Origin: Aquila chrysaetos chrysaetos
Lineage: Eukaryota; Chordata; Aves; Accipitriformes; Accipitridae
Length of the DNA stretch: 64,000 nucleotides
NCBI RefSeq assembly: GCF_900496995.4
Contig: NC_044004.1
Coordinates: forward strand, 84,451,538-84,515,537
Reading direction: 5' to 3'
The notes below the pieces were generated by a model that saw nothing but the letters and a program-made list of their open reading frames with translations, was not told the DNA's origin and made no database searches. The position numbers and the translations under genes were made by a program. Below, piece after piece: positions 44,340 through 55,240 of the stretch. How positions within the stretch are numbered: the stretch's first letter is position 1; each line of letters opens with the position of its first letter.

Positions 44340-45250
44340 CACGGGGGGGCTGCAGTGGGAGAAGGCCGGCGCCTTGCTGGTCGTGGCGGGGTACGGGCAC
44401 GGAACTCGGCAGCGCCGCCCGGAGCCGGCAGGGGCCGCCAGCGCGCCGCGCCATCACGGGGCGGGAGGGCGGACGGCGCTGCTCTCTGCTACCGGGGAGG
44501 CCGGGAGCGGACCCGGGGGGGGGCCCGGGAGCGACAGCCGCGTTGGCGCAGGGGCTCGGCGAGGCCCTTTTTTAACTCGGCCTGGCAGGACCGTGCGTGC
44601 GGAGCGGCCCCGGGCACCCGCGGGTGCTTTTCGGCAGCCGGGGCCCCGCCCGCGTGTCTCGGCACCGCGGCCCTGAGCGCGGCGAGGAAGCGGGCAGCCG
44701 CCCGCGGGCCGGCGCCTCTGCGGGGGATAAACACGCGTCACCCGGTAGAGGAGGGGAGCAGGCGGTGACCCGGAGCCGCGCCTGCGAGCACGGGAGCGGT
44801 TTTACCAACCCTGGCGCCGTTTGCTCAGACCCGGCCCGCCAGAAACCGTGCGCCGGGGGCTGCCGGCCGGAGTTGCCGTGAGGATGGCGCTCCCCCAATC
44901 ACAGCCACCCGGCTGCACCTGCAAAATCGGGAAAACCTGGCGAAAAGCTTCGCGATTTTCCGTGCCTCCAAATGAGCGTCAGGCAGGGCTGAGCCTCGTT
45001 ACCGGGAGGCCCTGCCCGGGCAGCCCTGCGCAGCTCAGCTCCTGCCCCCGGCTCGCCAGACGCCAGCAAGAGCCGCTGCGGGAGAACCGGGAGAGCCACA
45101 ACTGCAGGTCAGGCTGGGAAGGGGCTGGTGGGGACCGAGGGGCGCGGGTGGGGGGACGGGGGAAGAAAAGGGGGCAAAGTCTCTACTCCGGCCCCGGGCG
45201 CAGCCTGCCCGGGAGGAGCCTCCCGAGGGGGCACTGGGGCTTCGTTGGCC
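44340..45250 (+). promoter_or_regulatory. CpG island of unknown gene
   Basis: CpG-dense, G+C-rich DNA with G-runs (44,513-44,523). Splice-like signals follow on the plus strand: a donor CTGCAG|GTCAGG at 45,107/45,108. No start codon context or protein similarity identifies a gene. By synteny this might be the 5' end of a gene further right, such as CDKL2, but no CDKL2 coding exon was found within the window. Confidence 0.5.
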
Positions 45251-45944
45251 CAGAAAGCTGCAGCCAACAGGGGACGCAGAGCAGAGGACGAAAGCGTTCA
45301 GTTGCAGCCCTTAAACTTTTTAAAAGCAGCGTTTGCGTTCACTAATGGGTTTTGCTGCCTGCAGGGAACTAACGCGGGAGGAGTACAGGAGTCCCGGCTG
45401 CCGGCAGGAGTCTCTGTGTAGCCCAGGTTTGGGGACGGCCCGGGGAACGGAGCAGGGATGTCCCAGCCGGGCTCCTTGCTCCTGCAGCACCTGCCGTGAC
45501 TCGGGGAGGAGCATTCGCACCAGGCTCCCCTGGGCATCAGGGTAAAGCGAGCGGTAAGTCACCTCTTGCTTGGCTGTGGTGTGGGCTGGGAGCTCCCGCT
45601 CGAGCGAGAGCTTCATCCTCTGGGCTGCAACGCTGGCGGCTGCTTCTTCATGACGGGTTTTTTTTTCAGTGCAGGCAACACGGCAGGAGCAGCTGAGCGG
45701 CAGGAAGACTCAGCCTGGGCCAGGGTGAGGAGCACGGCCGTGCCACGGGAGGATGAGCCTGGGCCAGGAGCACGGCCCTGATGCCGGGGGACGCCGACAT
45801 GGGAGGAAATGTCCGGTGAGCGTGCTGAAGTGGGCAGCCAGCTGTGCCGTGCTCTGGGGGCATTGGGCAGGGTCAGGCACGTGGCAACACCCCAAACACC
45901 CGTGAGCTGAGGAAGCCGTGCCTGGCTGTGGTTGAGGAGGAAAA

Positions 45945-46215
45945 TATGCCATGCCTGTGGCTCCTGGTGCTGATGCCAGTCCTGTCGTGGGACAGTTTGG
46001 GGCTGGCACCGCTCCTGGGCTGCAGTGGGGTCAGGGTTGGGAGCCTCGCGTCTCTGTTGTGCCCAGCTGTTGCTTTGGATGAAAACGTTTTTGCTTGTGG
46101 CTTCTGGTAGTGTTGTGTGTCCTGCTGCAGAGCAGTTTGGGGCTGTGCCAGCAGCACTCCTGGGTAGGGGCCCTGGCTGCAGTGGGGCCAGGCCAGGGAC
46201 TGGGGCTGCACCCCA
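45945..46215. repeat. Two degenerate tandem copies of about 140 bp
   Basis: Blocks beginning near 45,955 and 46,098 share an ordered set of words: a 'gtggctcctggt'-like word, 'gtcctg', 'agtttggggctg', 'ctcctggg', and 'gctgcagtggggtcagg'. Spacing is about 140 bp, and mismatches and small indels are frequent. Related fragments with 'ctcctgggcagggtcagg' recur near 46,562. Origin is unknown. Confidence 0.55.
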
Positions 46216-47186
46216 CAGTTCTGGGACCGGTTGCCGCGGGGAGAGCTGAGGGAAGCTCCTGTGCCAATGCTGTCCCAGGGAGGGTTTTCCCCACGCCATC
46301 AGCAACTGCCCAGCCTGCACTGGTGCTGGTGTGGCTCTCGGCCATGCCTGGGCTGGGGACAGCCCTGTCCTGCTCCCCACGGGGCTCCTGGTTGTACTGG
46401 GCCGTTCCTGAAACCCACTTGGCCTGGTTCAGCTTTATTTGATGTTTACTGTATTTGATGTTTAGCACTTTCGTTGCTTCAGCTTTAGTTGATGTTTAGC
46501 ACTGGGCTTGGCAAGGATGTTTAGCAGGATGTGAAGCGCAGCCTGTGGCTCCCCCAGTCCTGCTCCTGGGCAGGGTCAGGGTCAGGGGGGCGAGTGCTGT
46601 GCCAGGCTGGGCACAGCTAGTCCCAGTATTGCTCGGTGTCGTTTTGTGCCTGAAATGCTCCTCATGGAGCAGAGGGGTTTCAGCAAGGTGTGCGTTCTCA
46701 CCTTCTCTTCTGGGGAGGAATGTGGTTTTTTTGGGTTGAGCCCTGAGCTCTCCTGTTGTCATTTCTCCATCCCTGTTGCCTGTGTGCGGTGCTGGGCAGT
46801 CTTTTCTGAAAGCGAGGGGCAGGCGGGAGGTAAGAGTTGCCCTTGCCTGGGAGGGGGACAGGCATCTCCTGTGGGTTATGTGGGGCTGTGCTGTGTACCC
46901 CGGGAGCTCTGACTGACTGGTTTTGCAGGTAGAGATGAGATGCCAATGCTGCCTTGCCCGCTGCCCCTGCCCTGTCCCAGGAGACCTGGGGGGACCCCCA
47001 CCTCACTTCTGCCCTCGGGAGTGGGACTGGGTGAGACCCTCCATGCAGCGAGAGGCACGTGGCAAAGATTTAATCCCTGAGGGAAGAGGCCGGGCTCCCT
47101 GCTTGCAGAAAGATGACTTGCCTCACTGCTGCTTGGAGCTCCTTGTTGAGGACAGCCCTGCCTAGGATTACAGATCCACCTGATGG

Positions 47187-47640
47187 ACACCCTGGCTTGT
47201 TACAGCTCCAGCCACAAGATGTTCCTGCTAATAGCTGCTCCTTCCTGTAAAGAGCTGCAGGTAAGCTTAGCTTTTCCCAACAGAGGCTACAGAGAGCAGA
47301 CACTCTCCTGTTCAACCGTGCTGGGAGTGCAGCCCCAGCTGACAGACTTCACGGCTTGTTACAGCTCCAGCCGAACGGCAGCTCGGGATAAGAGATGTTC
47401 CTGCTCCTTACAACTCCTCCTGACAGACTCTCCAGCATGTTACTGCTCAGGGTGTTTGAAGCCCTGAGTAATTTCAATTCCTGCTGCTTCTTTCAGGTCC
47501 AGCTTGTTTCAGCTCCAGCTATGAGATGCTCCTGCTTCATACAGCTCTGGCTGATGGATGCTCCAGCTTGTTACCAGCTCTGGCTTAATAAATGGTTCCT
47601 CTTGTTATAAGCCCATTAAAGCTCCAGCTAATTGCAGCAA
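47187..47640. repeat. Degenerate tandem repeat, unit about 65-165 bp
   Basis: The word 'gcttgttacagctccagc' or close variants recurs at about 47,190, 47,353, 47,501 and 47,565, with a weaker copy near 47,440. Several copies are followed by 'gagatgttcctgctccttacagct'-like text. Spacing is irregular. The repeat is too degraded to be recent. Confidence 0.65.
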
Positions 47641-47984
47641 TTGGGGCTTTTGGCAAGGTCGTAAATCAATCACTGTCACAACTTGTATATGAATATGAAC
47701 TGTCATACTTGTACATTTTCTAAATATGGATTAATAAGTTAATCACTATTCCAGTGCTGGTACATACCTTGAATAAAGAGTTGGAAACCTGCAGCGAAAA
47801 GCACCTTTTCCCCCAGAGACTATCTCAGACGTTTAATTCGGCCTGGTGCATGCCGGCCTCCCAAGCTTCAGGGACCAACGCGACCGGACCCCCACCTCCG
47901 GTGGGGGTCCACGCACGCTGCCCACCCCCACCCCCATATCCCACCTGGACCCCCAACACCCTCCCCCCACCATCTCCCAACTGC

Positions 47985-48009
47985 CCCAAGCCCCCCCCCC
48001 CCTCCCCCC
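47985..48009. repeat. C-rich homopolymer tract
   Basis: Two C-runs separated by a T and adjacent to CCCCCA-rich DNA. Its length in the assembly may be unreliable. Confidence 0.85.
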
Positions 48010-48039
48010 CAGCCTCTGTTTTGGGGGCTGAAAACAGCT

Positions 48040-48640
48040 AACTGAGCCTCTCTTTCCAAGTCCCAAAAACACACCACATAGAAGTTTGGGGTTTTTTTCC
48101 ACATCCCAGATATGTAGGACAGAGCCTGCATTTTCAAGTGAAGAAAACGCATGACTTAGTCTTTTTCTGAGCTTCAGAAAGGCAGTGCTCACCCTCTGCA
48201 TTTGAGTCCCCACAAACACAGCACTTTTAGTCTCCATTTTCCAGGCTGAAAAACAAAGGACTTAGTTTTTTTTCCTGAGCTGCGAAAATGCAGGACTTAC
48301 CCAGCATTTTCAAGTGCTGAAAACACATGACTTAATCTTTTTCTGAGCTTCAGAAACATAGGGCTCTGCCTTTGAGACCCACCCCCACAGCTTGTTTTCA
48401 AGGCCCAAAAATGCAGCACTTGGTCTCTGTTTTCCAAAGATGAAAACACAAGAGTTAGTTTCCATTTTTAGTCCCCAAAACACACGACTCAATCTCCCTT
48501 TTCAGCTGCTGAAAATGCATGACTTTTTCCTTTTCTAACCTCCAAAACCAACCCACTCAGCATCTTTCCAAGCCCCCAAAACACAGGACTTAATCTCCAT
48601 GTTGGGAGTTGAAACCCAGCACTCAAATTCTGTTTTCTGA
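48040..48640. repeat. Degenerate minisatellite array, unit about 40-50 bp
   Basis: About ten or more diverged units follow the pattern 'tttcaagtgctgaaaacaca' then 'tgacttaatctcc/tttttctgagc'. Clear copies lie near 48,127, 48,250, 48,306, 48,400, 48,428, 48,470, 48,500 and 48,570. One pair, 48,131-48,180 and 48,306-48,355, is nearly identical, which suggests a later segmental duplication within the array. The units read through stop codons in all frames, so the array is not coding. Confidence 0.8.
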
Positions 48641-48794
48641 GCCCCTGTGTGATGTGATGATGGGGGGCAGGAATGCAGCCCACCCACAGCCCAAGGGCCC
48701 CAGATGCAGTTTTGGGGAGTGCTTGGGAACTGGGGTGGAGGCACCCTTCCTGCAGGGAGGGTACACTCCGGTGACTCTGGGGGGCAGCAACAGC

Positions 48795-49420
48795 GTGTTG
48801 TAGGGAAACACTTTATTCAGCTTTATTTCACCAACACCACCGGCCCCACAGCCTAAGCCCCCCGCGGGGACCCTTGCCCGGGCACCCCGGGAGCACAGCC
48901 CAGCGGGGCAAGGAAGACTACAACCACCTTCCACGTGAACATTCCCCCAGGGGAACGCCGTCGTCCCCCCCCACCCCGCTCCAAGACCCCCCCGCCGGCC
49001 GCAGCCGGGGCCCTTCCCCACCCCTGCGGGCACCGGGACCCGCCCGCCGCCGCAGGAGCCCCCCCGGCCGCCGCTGCCCGACCCGCGCCGGGAACAGCAG
49101 AGGCCGCCCGGCCCCAGCGAGGAGCAGCCGGGGGCGGCATGGGGCTGCCACTGCCTCCGCTCCCCCCCCGGCCGAACACAGGCTCGGCCCCAAACCCCCC
49201 CGCAACGACCCCGGGGCAGCTGCCTGCCCCGGCAGAGCAGAGCCCGGACGCGCCCGCGGAGTCTCCAGCCCCGGCCATGTAACGCGCCCGTCCCCGCGGC
49301 CCCTCACCTGCTCCGGTGCGGCCGCTGCCTCCCGGCCCGCAGCGAAGCAGAGCGGAGCACATGAAAACGTGCGGCCACCGCCACCACCGCGGCTCTTTTG
49401 GGCCCGCGCAGGCGCCCCCG
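48795..49420 (-). ncRNA. Possible compact minus-strand transcript from CpG island to double poly(A) signal
   Basis: On the minus strand a GC-box array (about 49,405-49,550) is followed by an ATG (49,359-49,361), a donor-like GGAGCAG|GTGAGG at 49,306/49,305, an acceptor-like GCCCGCAG near 49,025, and two AATAAA signals at 48,822-48,827 and 48,812-48,817. The whole unit would be about 0.6 kb. The reading frame through it is open but strongly GC-driven (G/A/R/P-rich), and I recognise no family. It may be a short gene, an unstable promoter transcript or chance. Confidence 0.25.
48812..48827 (-). terminator. Two AATAAA polyadenylation signals 10 bp apart
   Basis: Read on the minus strand: GGTGAAATAAAGCTGAATAA then AG. 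It is followed by a GT-rich stretch, the usual downstream element. Two intact signals so close together right after a CpG island are unlikely to be random, but the gene they serve is unknown. Confidence 0.45.
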
Positions 49421-50000
49421 CCCCGGCACCGCCCCGGTGACGACACCGCCACCGCCCCGGCACCGCCCCGGTGACGGCACCGCCCCCGCCCCGGTAACGG
49501 CACCGCCCCCGCCCCGGCACCGCCCCCGCCCCGGCTCCGCCCCCGGGGAGCCCCCCCCTCCCAGCCCCGCTCCCAGGGAAGGGTCCCGCCGGCCGTTGGC
49601 GGGTCGCAGCCGCCCGCCGGGCCCGGAGAGGTCTCGGGGGGCTCTCTCCCACGTCGGGAGACACCCGGCCTTGCCGCGAGCCTGGGGGGGGGGTCCCGGG
49701 GCTGCCCCGGCTCCCGCAGCCGCTGCCCGCCGAGGTCTATGCGCGGCCCCGCCGCCGATGTCTCGGCGGAAACCCGCGGGGGCGGGGGGGGGACGACAAA
49801 GCGCAAGAAGTGGTTAATGACGCGTTTAGAGGACGATGCCTGCCGGGTGGAGCCGAGAAAGCCGGGCCGCCTGGGGATGTTCACGCACCCGCGCTTAATC
49901 CCACGCAGGACGAAGCCGGGTCCCTTTGAAACGGCACGCCCCAGCCCTGACGCCCGCAGGGCCACCAGAAAACGGCGCTTCCCGCCCGTTTTCGAGCCCC
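48850..50000. promoter_or_regulatory. CpG island of unknown gene(s)
   Basis: Very CpG-dense DNA is centred on 49.0-49.8 kb. It keeps reading frames of 387, 248 and 188 residues open on both strands by composition alone. A plus-strand frame (49,739-50,089) is basic and proline-rich at its end, and also unrecognised. Direction of transcription is undecided and could be bidirectional. Confidence 0.6.
49405..49555. repeat. GC-box tandem array
   Basis: Variants of 'ggcaccgccccggtgacg' and 'gccccggcaccgcccccg' repeat about eight times, so CCGCCCC/GGGGCGG Sp/KLF cores recur every 12-20 bp. Several units also contain 'ggtgacg', half a CRE-like motif. The array is tandemly grown yet keeps the cores, which fits a promoter made of a minisatellite. 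Confidence 0.75.
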
Positions 50001-51015
50001 CCCACTCACTGGCCACACCAGCAAAGCCAGCCTCGGCGCCAGAAGCTCTAGGGCTGGGGAGCTACGGGCTGTCCCCAGCAGCGCTGTGACGAGCAGTGCA
50101 AGGCAGCGTGGGTCCTGCTCCTCCCTGGGGAGAGGAGCGTCAGCAGGGCACAAGCCTTGAAGAAAACCACACAAGGGGGGGTCTCCCCGAGCCACCACAC
50201 AGTGCTCAGACCACCGCTGCAGGTGTCCCGCACCTGGCCCACCTGTGAGCAAGACCGGCACTCACACCTTGCAAGGCCAAGAACTGCCCGGGGAAAGTCT
50301 CCCTGTCGCAGCCCAGGGGTGAGGGACCTTGACCACAGCACAGCTGGGGACACAGGGATGGTCCTCAGCCCCTGAAGTCCTGAAACGGGGATCCCCTAGA
50401 GACCTGCACTGCAGAAACTGCAACAGAAACCAAAGCAATCATCAAGCTGACACTAACAAAACAAGGAATACAACCAAACAGACAAACCCACCCAAAACAA
50501 ACAAAGGCTAGAGGAAAAAACAAATCTCCCCAGGCACGCACAGACCAAACAAACAAGTCAGGTTTTGACCCTGTGGAAATGCCCCCTTCCCAGCCCCACA
50601 GGCTGCAGCAGGTACCCCAGCCGCACAGGCAGCCCACAGCTGCCTCCATGTTGAGGGCAGCATGGCAGGGCCACCTGCGAGGGGCATTCTGCAGTGGGCA
50701 CCGGGGTGGGGGGGGAAGGCAGGGCACCTGGAACTGAGGAAACATGGGAGGCAAGGCCCCAGCAGGCAGCGGTTGCGAACTGGGCACCACCTTCCTCTCA
50801 GAGGATCGAAGTTTCTCCATGAAAAAAATGGAAGTAAAACCAACCGAAGCAATCTGTTCCCCCAGGAGATGAGGAGGCTGAAGTGCTGCCTCAATGCCAC
50901 GAGCAAACACAACCTGGTCCTGGGCAGTGACGCGCAGCCCAGGTGCCCATCCCGTTTGCTCCACCTGCAGGGATGCCTGTCACTCGCGTGTCCTTCCGTG
51001 GCGCTGAGTGGGGAA
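50001..51015. other. No gene recognised
   Basis: Moderate-GC DNA with an A/C-rich patch (about 50,445-50,525). The minus-strand frames here could include more remnants of the MROH-like locus, but no clear match was found. Confidence 0.4.
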
Positions 51016-51019
51016 AAGA

Positions 51020-53178
51020 CATCTCCCTTCTCAGGGTGGCACTGATGGGCTGCAGGAGCATGGGGAGCCACTCAAAGAGTGACAGCCCCCAGGGTCTGCT
51101 GCATGGACACCACCTCCGAGATGGCATGGGTGATCCACAGAGAAATTCAATGAAAACTGCCAGTGAAACCACGGCCTTTTCCCACCAGCCCACGCCTGCC
51201 TGTGGGGCTTTTGCTGTCTGCCGTTCAGCCTTCTGCAACAGCCCTGCAGACTGGGAGCCACAAACTGCCTCGGCTTCCCCGCCGCCAGCACTGCACAGGG
51301 CTGACACAGCACCCCCGGGGGCTTCGTGGGCATTCGCAATGTGCCCGCGACTCCCTCGGGATGAAGAGTTAGTCAGAAAGGCACACAAGGAGCTGCAGAA
51401 ATGTATATGCCAGAAACACACCGAGCAGCTGCAGAGTAGCCTCAGATCAGCACAGTCGGTCCCAGGCCTGCCCGTGCCTTAGTTCTTTAAGTTTTCCATT
51501 AAAACCTTTAGGATGAAGTGTTTCCTCCCCAGGATTCTTGATGGCTCCGTCATGTCACTGCAGGGGAGCAGAAGTTCACTCGTCAGCCTGTGGGCTCTTG
51601 TACCCGCGATGCTCTCGACACAGCCAAGCGCTCTCCCTGCCCCAAAGGGGCTGTCGGGGGCCAGGCTCTGGACACAAACACTGGATCTGGCCATGCTCAG
51701 ACTTTCTCTCCCCAGAGGAGAAGGACCAGCATCTTCGCCAACTCCTCCTCACCTGCCAGAGAGCAGGTCCTTGCCTGCCCACAGGGGCTGGGGCAGGACA
51801 CGTACCTGTCCAGGGGCAGCCACGTCTGCAGGAGGCTATTGCTGATGGCCACAGGGAGAGCAAGGATGAGCACACACACCGCCATGACCAGGAAGTGTCA
51901 GAGGGCGTCATGCTGCGTGATCAGCATCTGGACATAAATAGTGCTGAGGATTTCTGGCACTTGACTGAAAAGACAAAAAGAGCTGTTCTGTTCATCCCTT
52001 CCCCGCCCAGACACAATTATGCAGACGATGAGCAATGCCAGTTCCTCTGACAATTTCTCCAGATGCAGCCCTAAACATTACCCCAGCAGTTTGCAGTGAA
52101 CCCCTTGTGCACACAGAGAGCATGCCCGCCTTTCCCAGGTGCGAGGTATTCACCCTCCCTTCCAGACGAAGCCAGCTCTCTGGGGACACTTTTCTTTCCT
52201 CCAGCCTCCTCATTTCCCCCATGCCCACCCCCTTCCCAACAGGAGAGGACCTTCCCCTGAGACTTTGAAGCTAGAAGCTGTGTCCGGGATCAGGACAGCC
52301 AAACGATGGGGTCACGGTCCCGTGTGAGCACTCAGCTTCTCCTGATGGGGCTGGCCCCCAGACAGTGACACAGGCACCGTTTGGTCTCTCTCTTCACTGT
52401 GGGTGATGGCCACAGAGGGGACACAGGACCACTGGGAACAGCCGGGCTCACGGAAGACAAGGAGAGCCAAGAACAGGTATACAATGTCGTAACATGCACC
52501 AAATATAGAGTAAAACTCTGGAAGTTTGTGGAACTGGGGACCAACAGAGAGCGAGCAAATAAGGAGACTCTGTTAGAAAATTTGTAAAAAAACTCAGCAG
52601 TGCCAGGAGTGAGGAGGACGAAACCCCCAGTGTCAACATAGTATTCCTCCTTGGGAAGGACTCAGTGTGCCAAAAACTTGCTGCAGCCCCCCCACCTTCT
52701 TGTTGCAGAAGACGGTGCTGTTCCCCTTAGGGCCCAGGGGCAAGGAGGGCTGAGCACCCACCTGGGACACAGGGAGCAACTGGGAAGTTTGGGTGTCTCA
52801 GCTGTAACTGCCTCAGTCATGGGAATGAGCTGGGTTTGGCCTGGGAGCATCAGTGTCACCAGACTGAGAAGAAGTCCAGGATGTGGCTGCCTGCACTCGG
52901 ATCGGACAAAGCCCCTGGCTGTCCACACCACGCGTGCTTCTTTAGCCCATACCCACGGTGCACTGCAGCAGCTGAGATGGGAAGCTCAGAGCCAGAGGGA
53001 AAAAGTGTCTATTTTACCTCTGTGAATAATTGTTGCCCCTGCATTTCTTCAGGAAGGTCACCAGCCACTCACCAGCTGCCTGAGCACACGTGGGTCTGAT
53101 GGACAGCATCCCATCCAGCGCAGCAGAAATGAAGTCAGCGTGGGCTGTGCGGGGGGGATGTATCTGCATCTCCACAGC
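51020..53178 (-). pseudogene. Broken maestro heat-like repeat (MROH) family gene remnant
   Basis: Exon-like pieces in the expected order on the minus strand. 53,018-53,178: acceptor, AVEMQIHPPRTAHADFISAA..., donor GTAAAA. 51,806-51,964: VPEILSTIYVQMLITQHDAL-stop-HFLVMAVCV...LLQTWLPLD, with flanking AG and GTACGT. 51,479-51,557: after a split serine, DMTEPSRILGRKHFILKVLM..., then a stop. Near 51,020-51,130: AISEVVSMQQTLGAVTL, then after a frame shift LFEWLPMLLQPISATLRREM. The order VPEIL-IY, LPLDSD-TE-LG, EVVS, LF-LLLQI matches what I know of the C-terminal HEAT repeats of MROH proteins, a family expanded in birds. An in-frame TGA, a TAA and a frame shift indicate a pseudogene. Family assignment is from memory of the pattern and should be searched. 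Confidence 0.6.
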
Positions 53179-54313
53179 CTGGAGAAAAATCAGAAACAGG
53201 AGCGACCGCGTCACAATTCTGTCTCTTCAAAAGAGAGAGGAAACTCAGACATGGTGATTAGTGGGACAACCAATTAGTCCTGGAGGGCGCCACTGCTTTA
53301 ATGTCCAGCTGTGCATATAGGGCTTTTGGTATTCTGTGTAGCTGAGAGATCTGGATGTGCCTCCTCGGCTCAGCCCCAGGAGCCCCTGGAAGCAGGGCCA
53401 CAGCAGCAAGGACCTGCCACATCCCTGACATGGGCCCAATTAGGGTAACGAGGGCTGTGCCTTGGCTGACACATCAGCCTACTCACCACTGGGCAATAGG
53501 AAGTTGAAACCTGCCCTTTTGCTGACAGCTGCAGCTGTGGAGAAGCTTGGGCTGATGGATGTAGTGCTTAGGAATATTATGAGCTTGTTGACAAGAACCT
53601 GCTGTTGATGCGAAATAACTTGCATATTAAATTGGACAGAGTGACCTGAAACCAGGGTGATTTTACTGTCTTGCCAAGGCGATGTGTTGCACTCAGTCAC
53701 AGGAAATCTCTGTTTATCTGACCATCCTCTGAGACAGGAGGCCCCTGCAATCTCTGACCCTGCTACTGCCAAGCTTGAAGCTTTCCCTGACACCCGTGTA
53801 TGACGCGCCACCATTTAACTTAGCTGCGATGTTGTGTGACGGCCCAAAGCAGAGGAACAGCTCTAAATTGTTCACTCAATTTCCCATTTCTGTCGTGGAT
53901 CTCAGTGGATGAGCTTCCACTGTGGAAATTTCACAAAACAAGGGCCTGTAGGAAACCACCAGGGAAAGAAAAAAATGCTAGCAGAAAGCTAGCACAGTCT
54001 CAGAGGCTGAGGAAAGCTCCCTGAGCACCAGAAACCGCAGGCTGGGAGGGAGCTGACAGGGCCCAGAGGCTGTGCACGGCGCCTGACACCCGTCTCTCGC
54101 AGCCCCATGGAGTTGCACAGCAGGGACTGGCCCCGGCAGAGTTTCAGTGCCAAGGCAAACGCTGGGGATCAGCGACATCTGGGGCACATGGCAGCTTTGG
54201 GGATCTCTGATGCCGACGTGTGATCTTTCAGGGACTGCCTGCTGTCCAAAGAAACTTTATCTGCAGACCATTTGACAAACAGGTCTTGGGTACTGTAAGA
54301 AGCCAGAACAGCC
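53179..54313. other. No gene recognised
   Basis: Moderate-GC DNA upstream of the last MROH-like exon. Further exons of that locus may lie here but are too decayed to call. Confidence 0.4.
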
Positions 54314-54545
54314 ATAAGATCATAGCATAATTCAGGTCAGAAGAGACAGTGGGAGATCTTTAGTCCAACCTCCTGCTCAGGCCAGGGTCAGCTATGGGAT
54401 CCGACTGGGCTGCTCAGGAATGTATCCAGTTGGGTTCTGAAAACCTTCAAGGATGGGGATGCCTCAGCCTCCCCGGGCAACCCGTTCCAGTGGCTGACTG
54501 TCCTCCTGATAAAACACTTTCCCCTTAAATGCAGTCGGATGCAAG
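54314..54545 (-). mobile_element. CR1 LINE 3'-end fragment
   Basis: Read on the plus strand it is the reverse complement of a CR1 tail: 'atcatagcataattcaggtc', then 'gagatctttagtccaacctcc', 'ttcaaggatggggatgcctc' and 'gggcaacccgttccagtggc'. The ATTCTATGAT-type terminal repeat is decayed to a single copy at the 54,314 end. It is 5'-truncated and inactive. The chance minus-strand frame here (…SHWNGLPGEAEASPSLKVF…) is the usual translation of this CR1 region. Confidence 0.85.
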
Positions 54546-55240
54546 AGCTTGGCTGGCAGGAGCAGAAACTCACTGTTGTGTCATTCACGAGCAGCGCAGA
54601 GACACCCTGCAGTAGGGGTTGGTATGGATGCCTGGGGATCTCACTTATTGGGCTCCTGGATTTTATGAGCTGCCCCTTCACCCCCTCACTGCCAAGTACT
54701 TCTGTAAATGGTGCAGCTGATAGGCTGTGAGTGTCCCTGACATACCCAGGGCCAAGCTTTCAAGCCGGGAATCAGTTGAAGATAGGGAGGGTCAAGCACT
54801 ACAAGCTGGGCTGCCTTTCTCTCGCTGCCTTTTCCCCACAGCCTCACTTAGTGTCTCGACCTCTACCATGAGGTTGGGAACACGCTGGTACTGGCGTGTG
54901 AGCAAGGAAACTTTAGCTGCTGTGCAGCAAAGGCTGTAAGCCAGCACTCGCAGAGACAGCCAAGGGGGCTTCTCTTTCTGTCTTCTCCTTCGCTCGTTCC
55001 TACCCACCACGAGCAACAAAAGCATTTGTGTGTCCTCGCAGAGAACTGGATCAGGGAGCTGACTTGTCTTACAAAGGACCCAGCTCATTCCCCTTTGCCT
55101 ACCTAGCTCTGTGCAGACTATTTCCCCAGGGTGTCACCACACAGCTGTACTATTGCTGGTGCTGGGGCAAGATGAGGAACAGAGGGCTGGGGAAGGGATA
55201 TCTGGCTGGCTCAAGGAACTCAAACGCGGCACGTTTAGCA

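Larger units (their letters stand above)
44400..47795 (+). ncRNA. Possible spliced non-coding transcript from the 44.3-45.2 kb CpG island
   Basis: Splice-like signals on the plus strand are the donor at 45,107/45,108, acceptor TGCTGCCTGCAG before 45,365, acceptor TGCTCCTGCAG before 45,488, a strong donor AGCG|GTAAGT after 45,553, and a T9-CAG acceptor near 45,669. AATAAA signals lie at about 47,587 and 47,772. The possible exons have no coding signature. This assembly is only inference from signal strength, and no transcript evidence is available. Confidence 0.2.

Noticed and set aside
45613..46380. 255-residue minus-strand frame
   Set aside because: It overlaps degenerate tandem repeats and other open frames on both strands, with no recognisable domain and proline/alanine/glutamine-rich composition.
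48853..50016. 387-residue open frame on the minus strand, the longest in the window
   Set aside because: It lies wholly in a CpG island where the scarcity of A/T removes stop codons. Frames on both strands are open, composition is G/R/A/P-rich, and no domain is recognisable.
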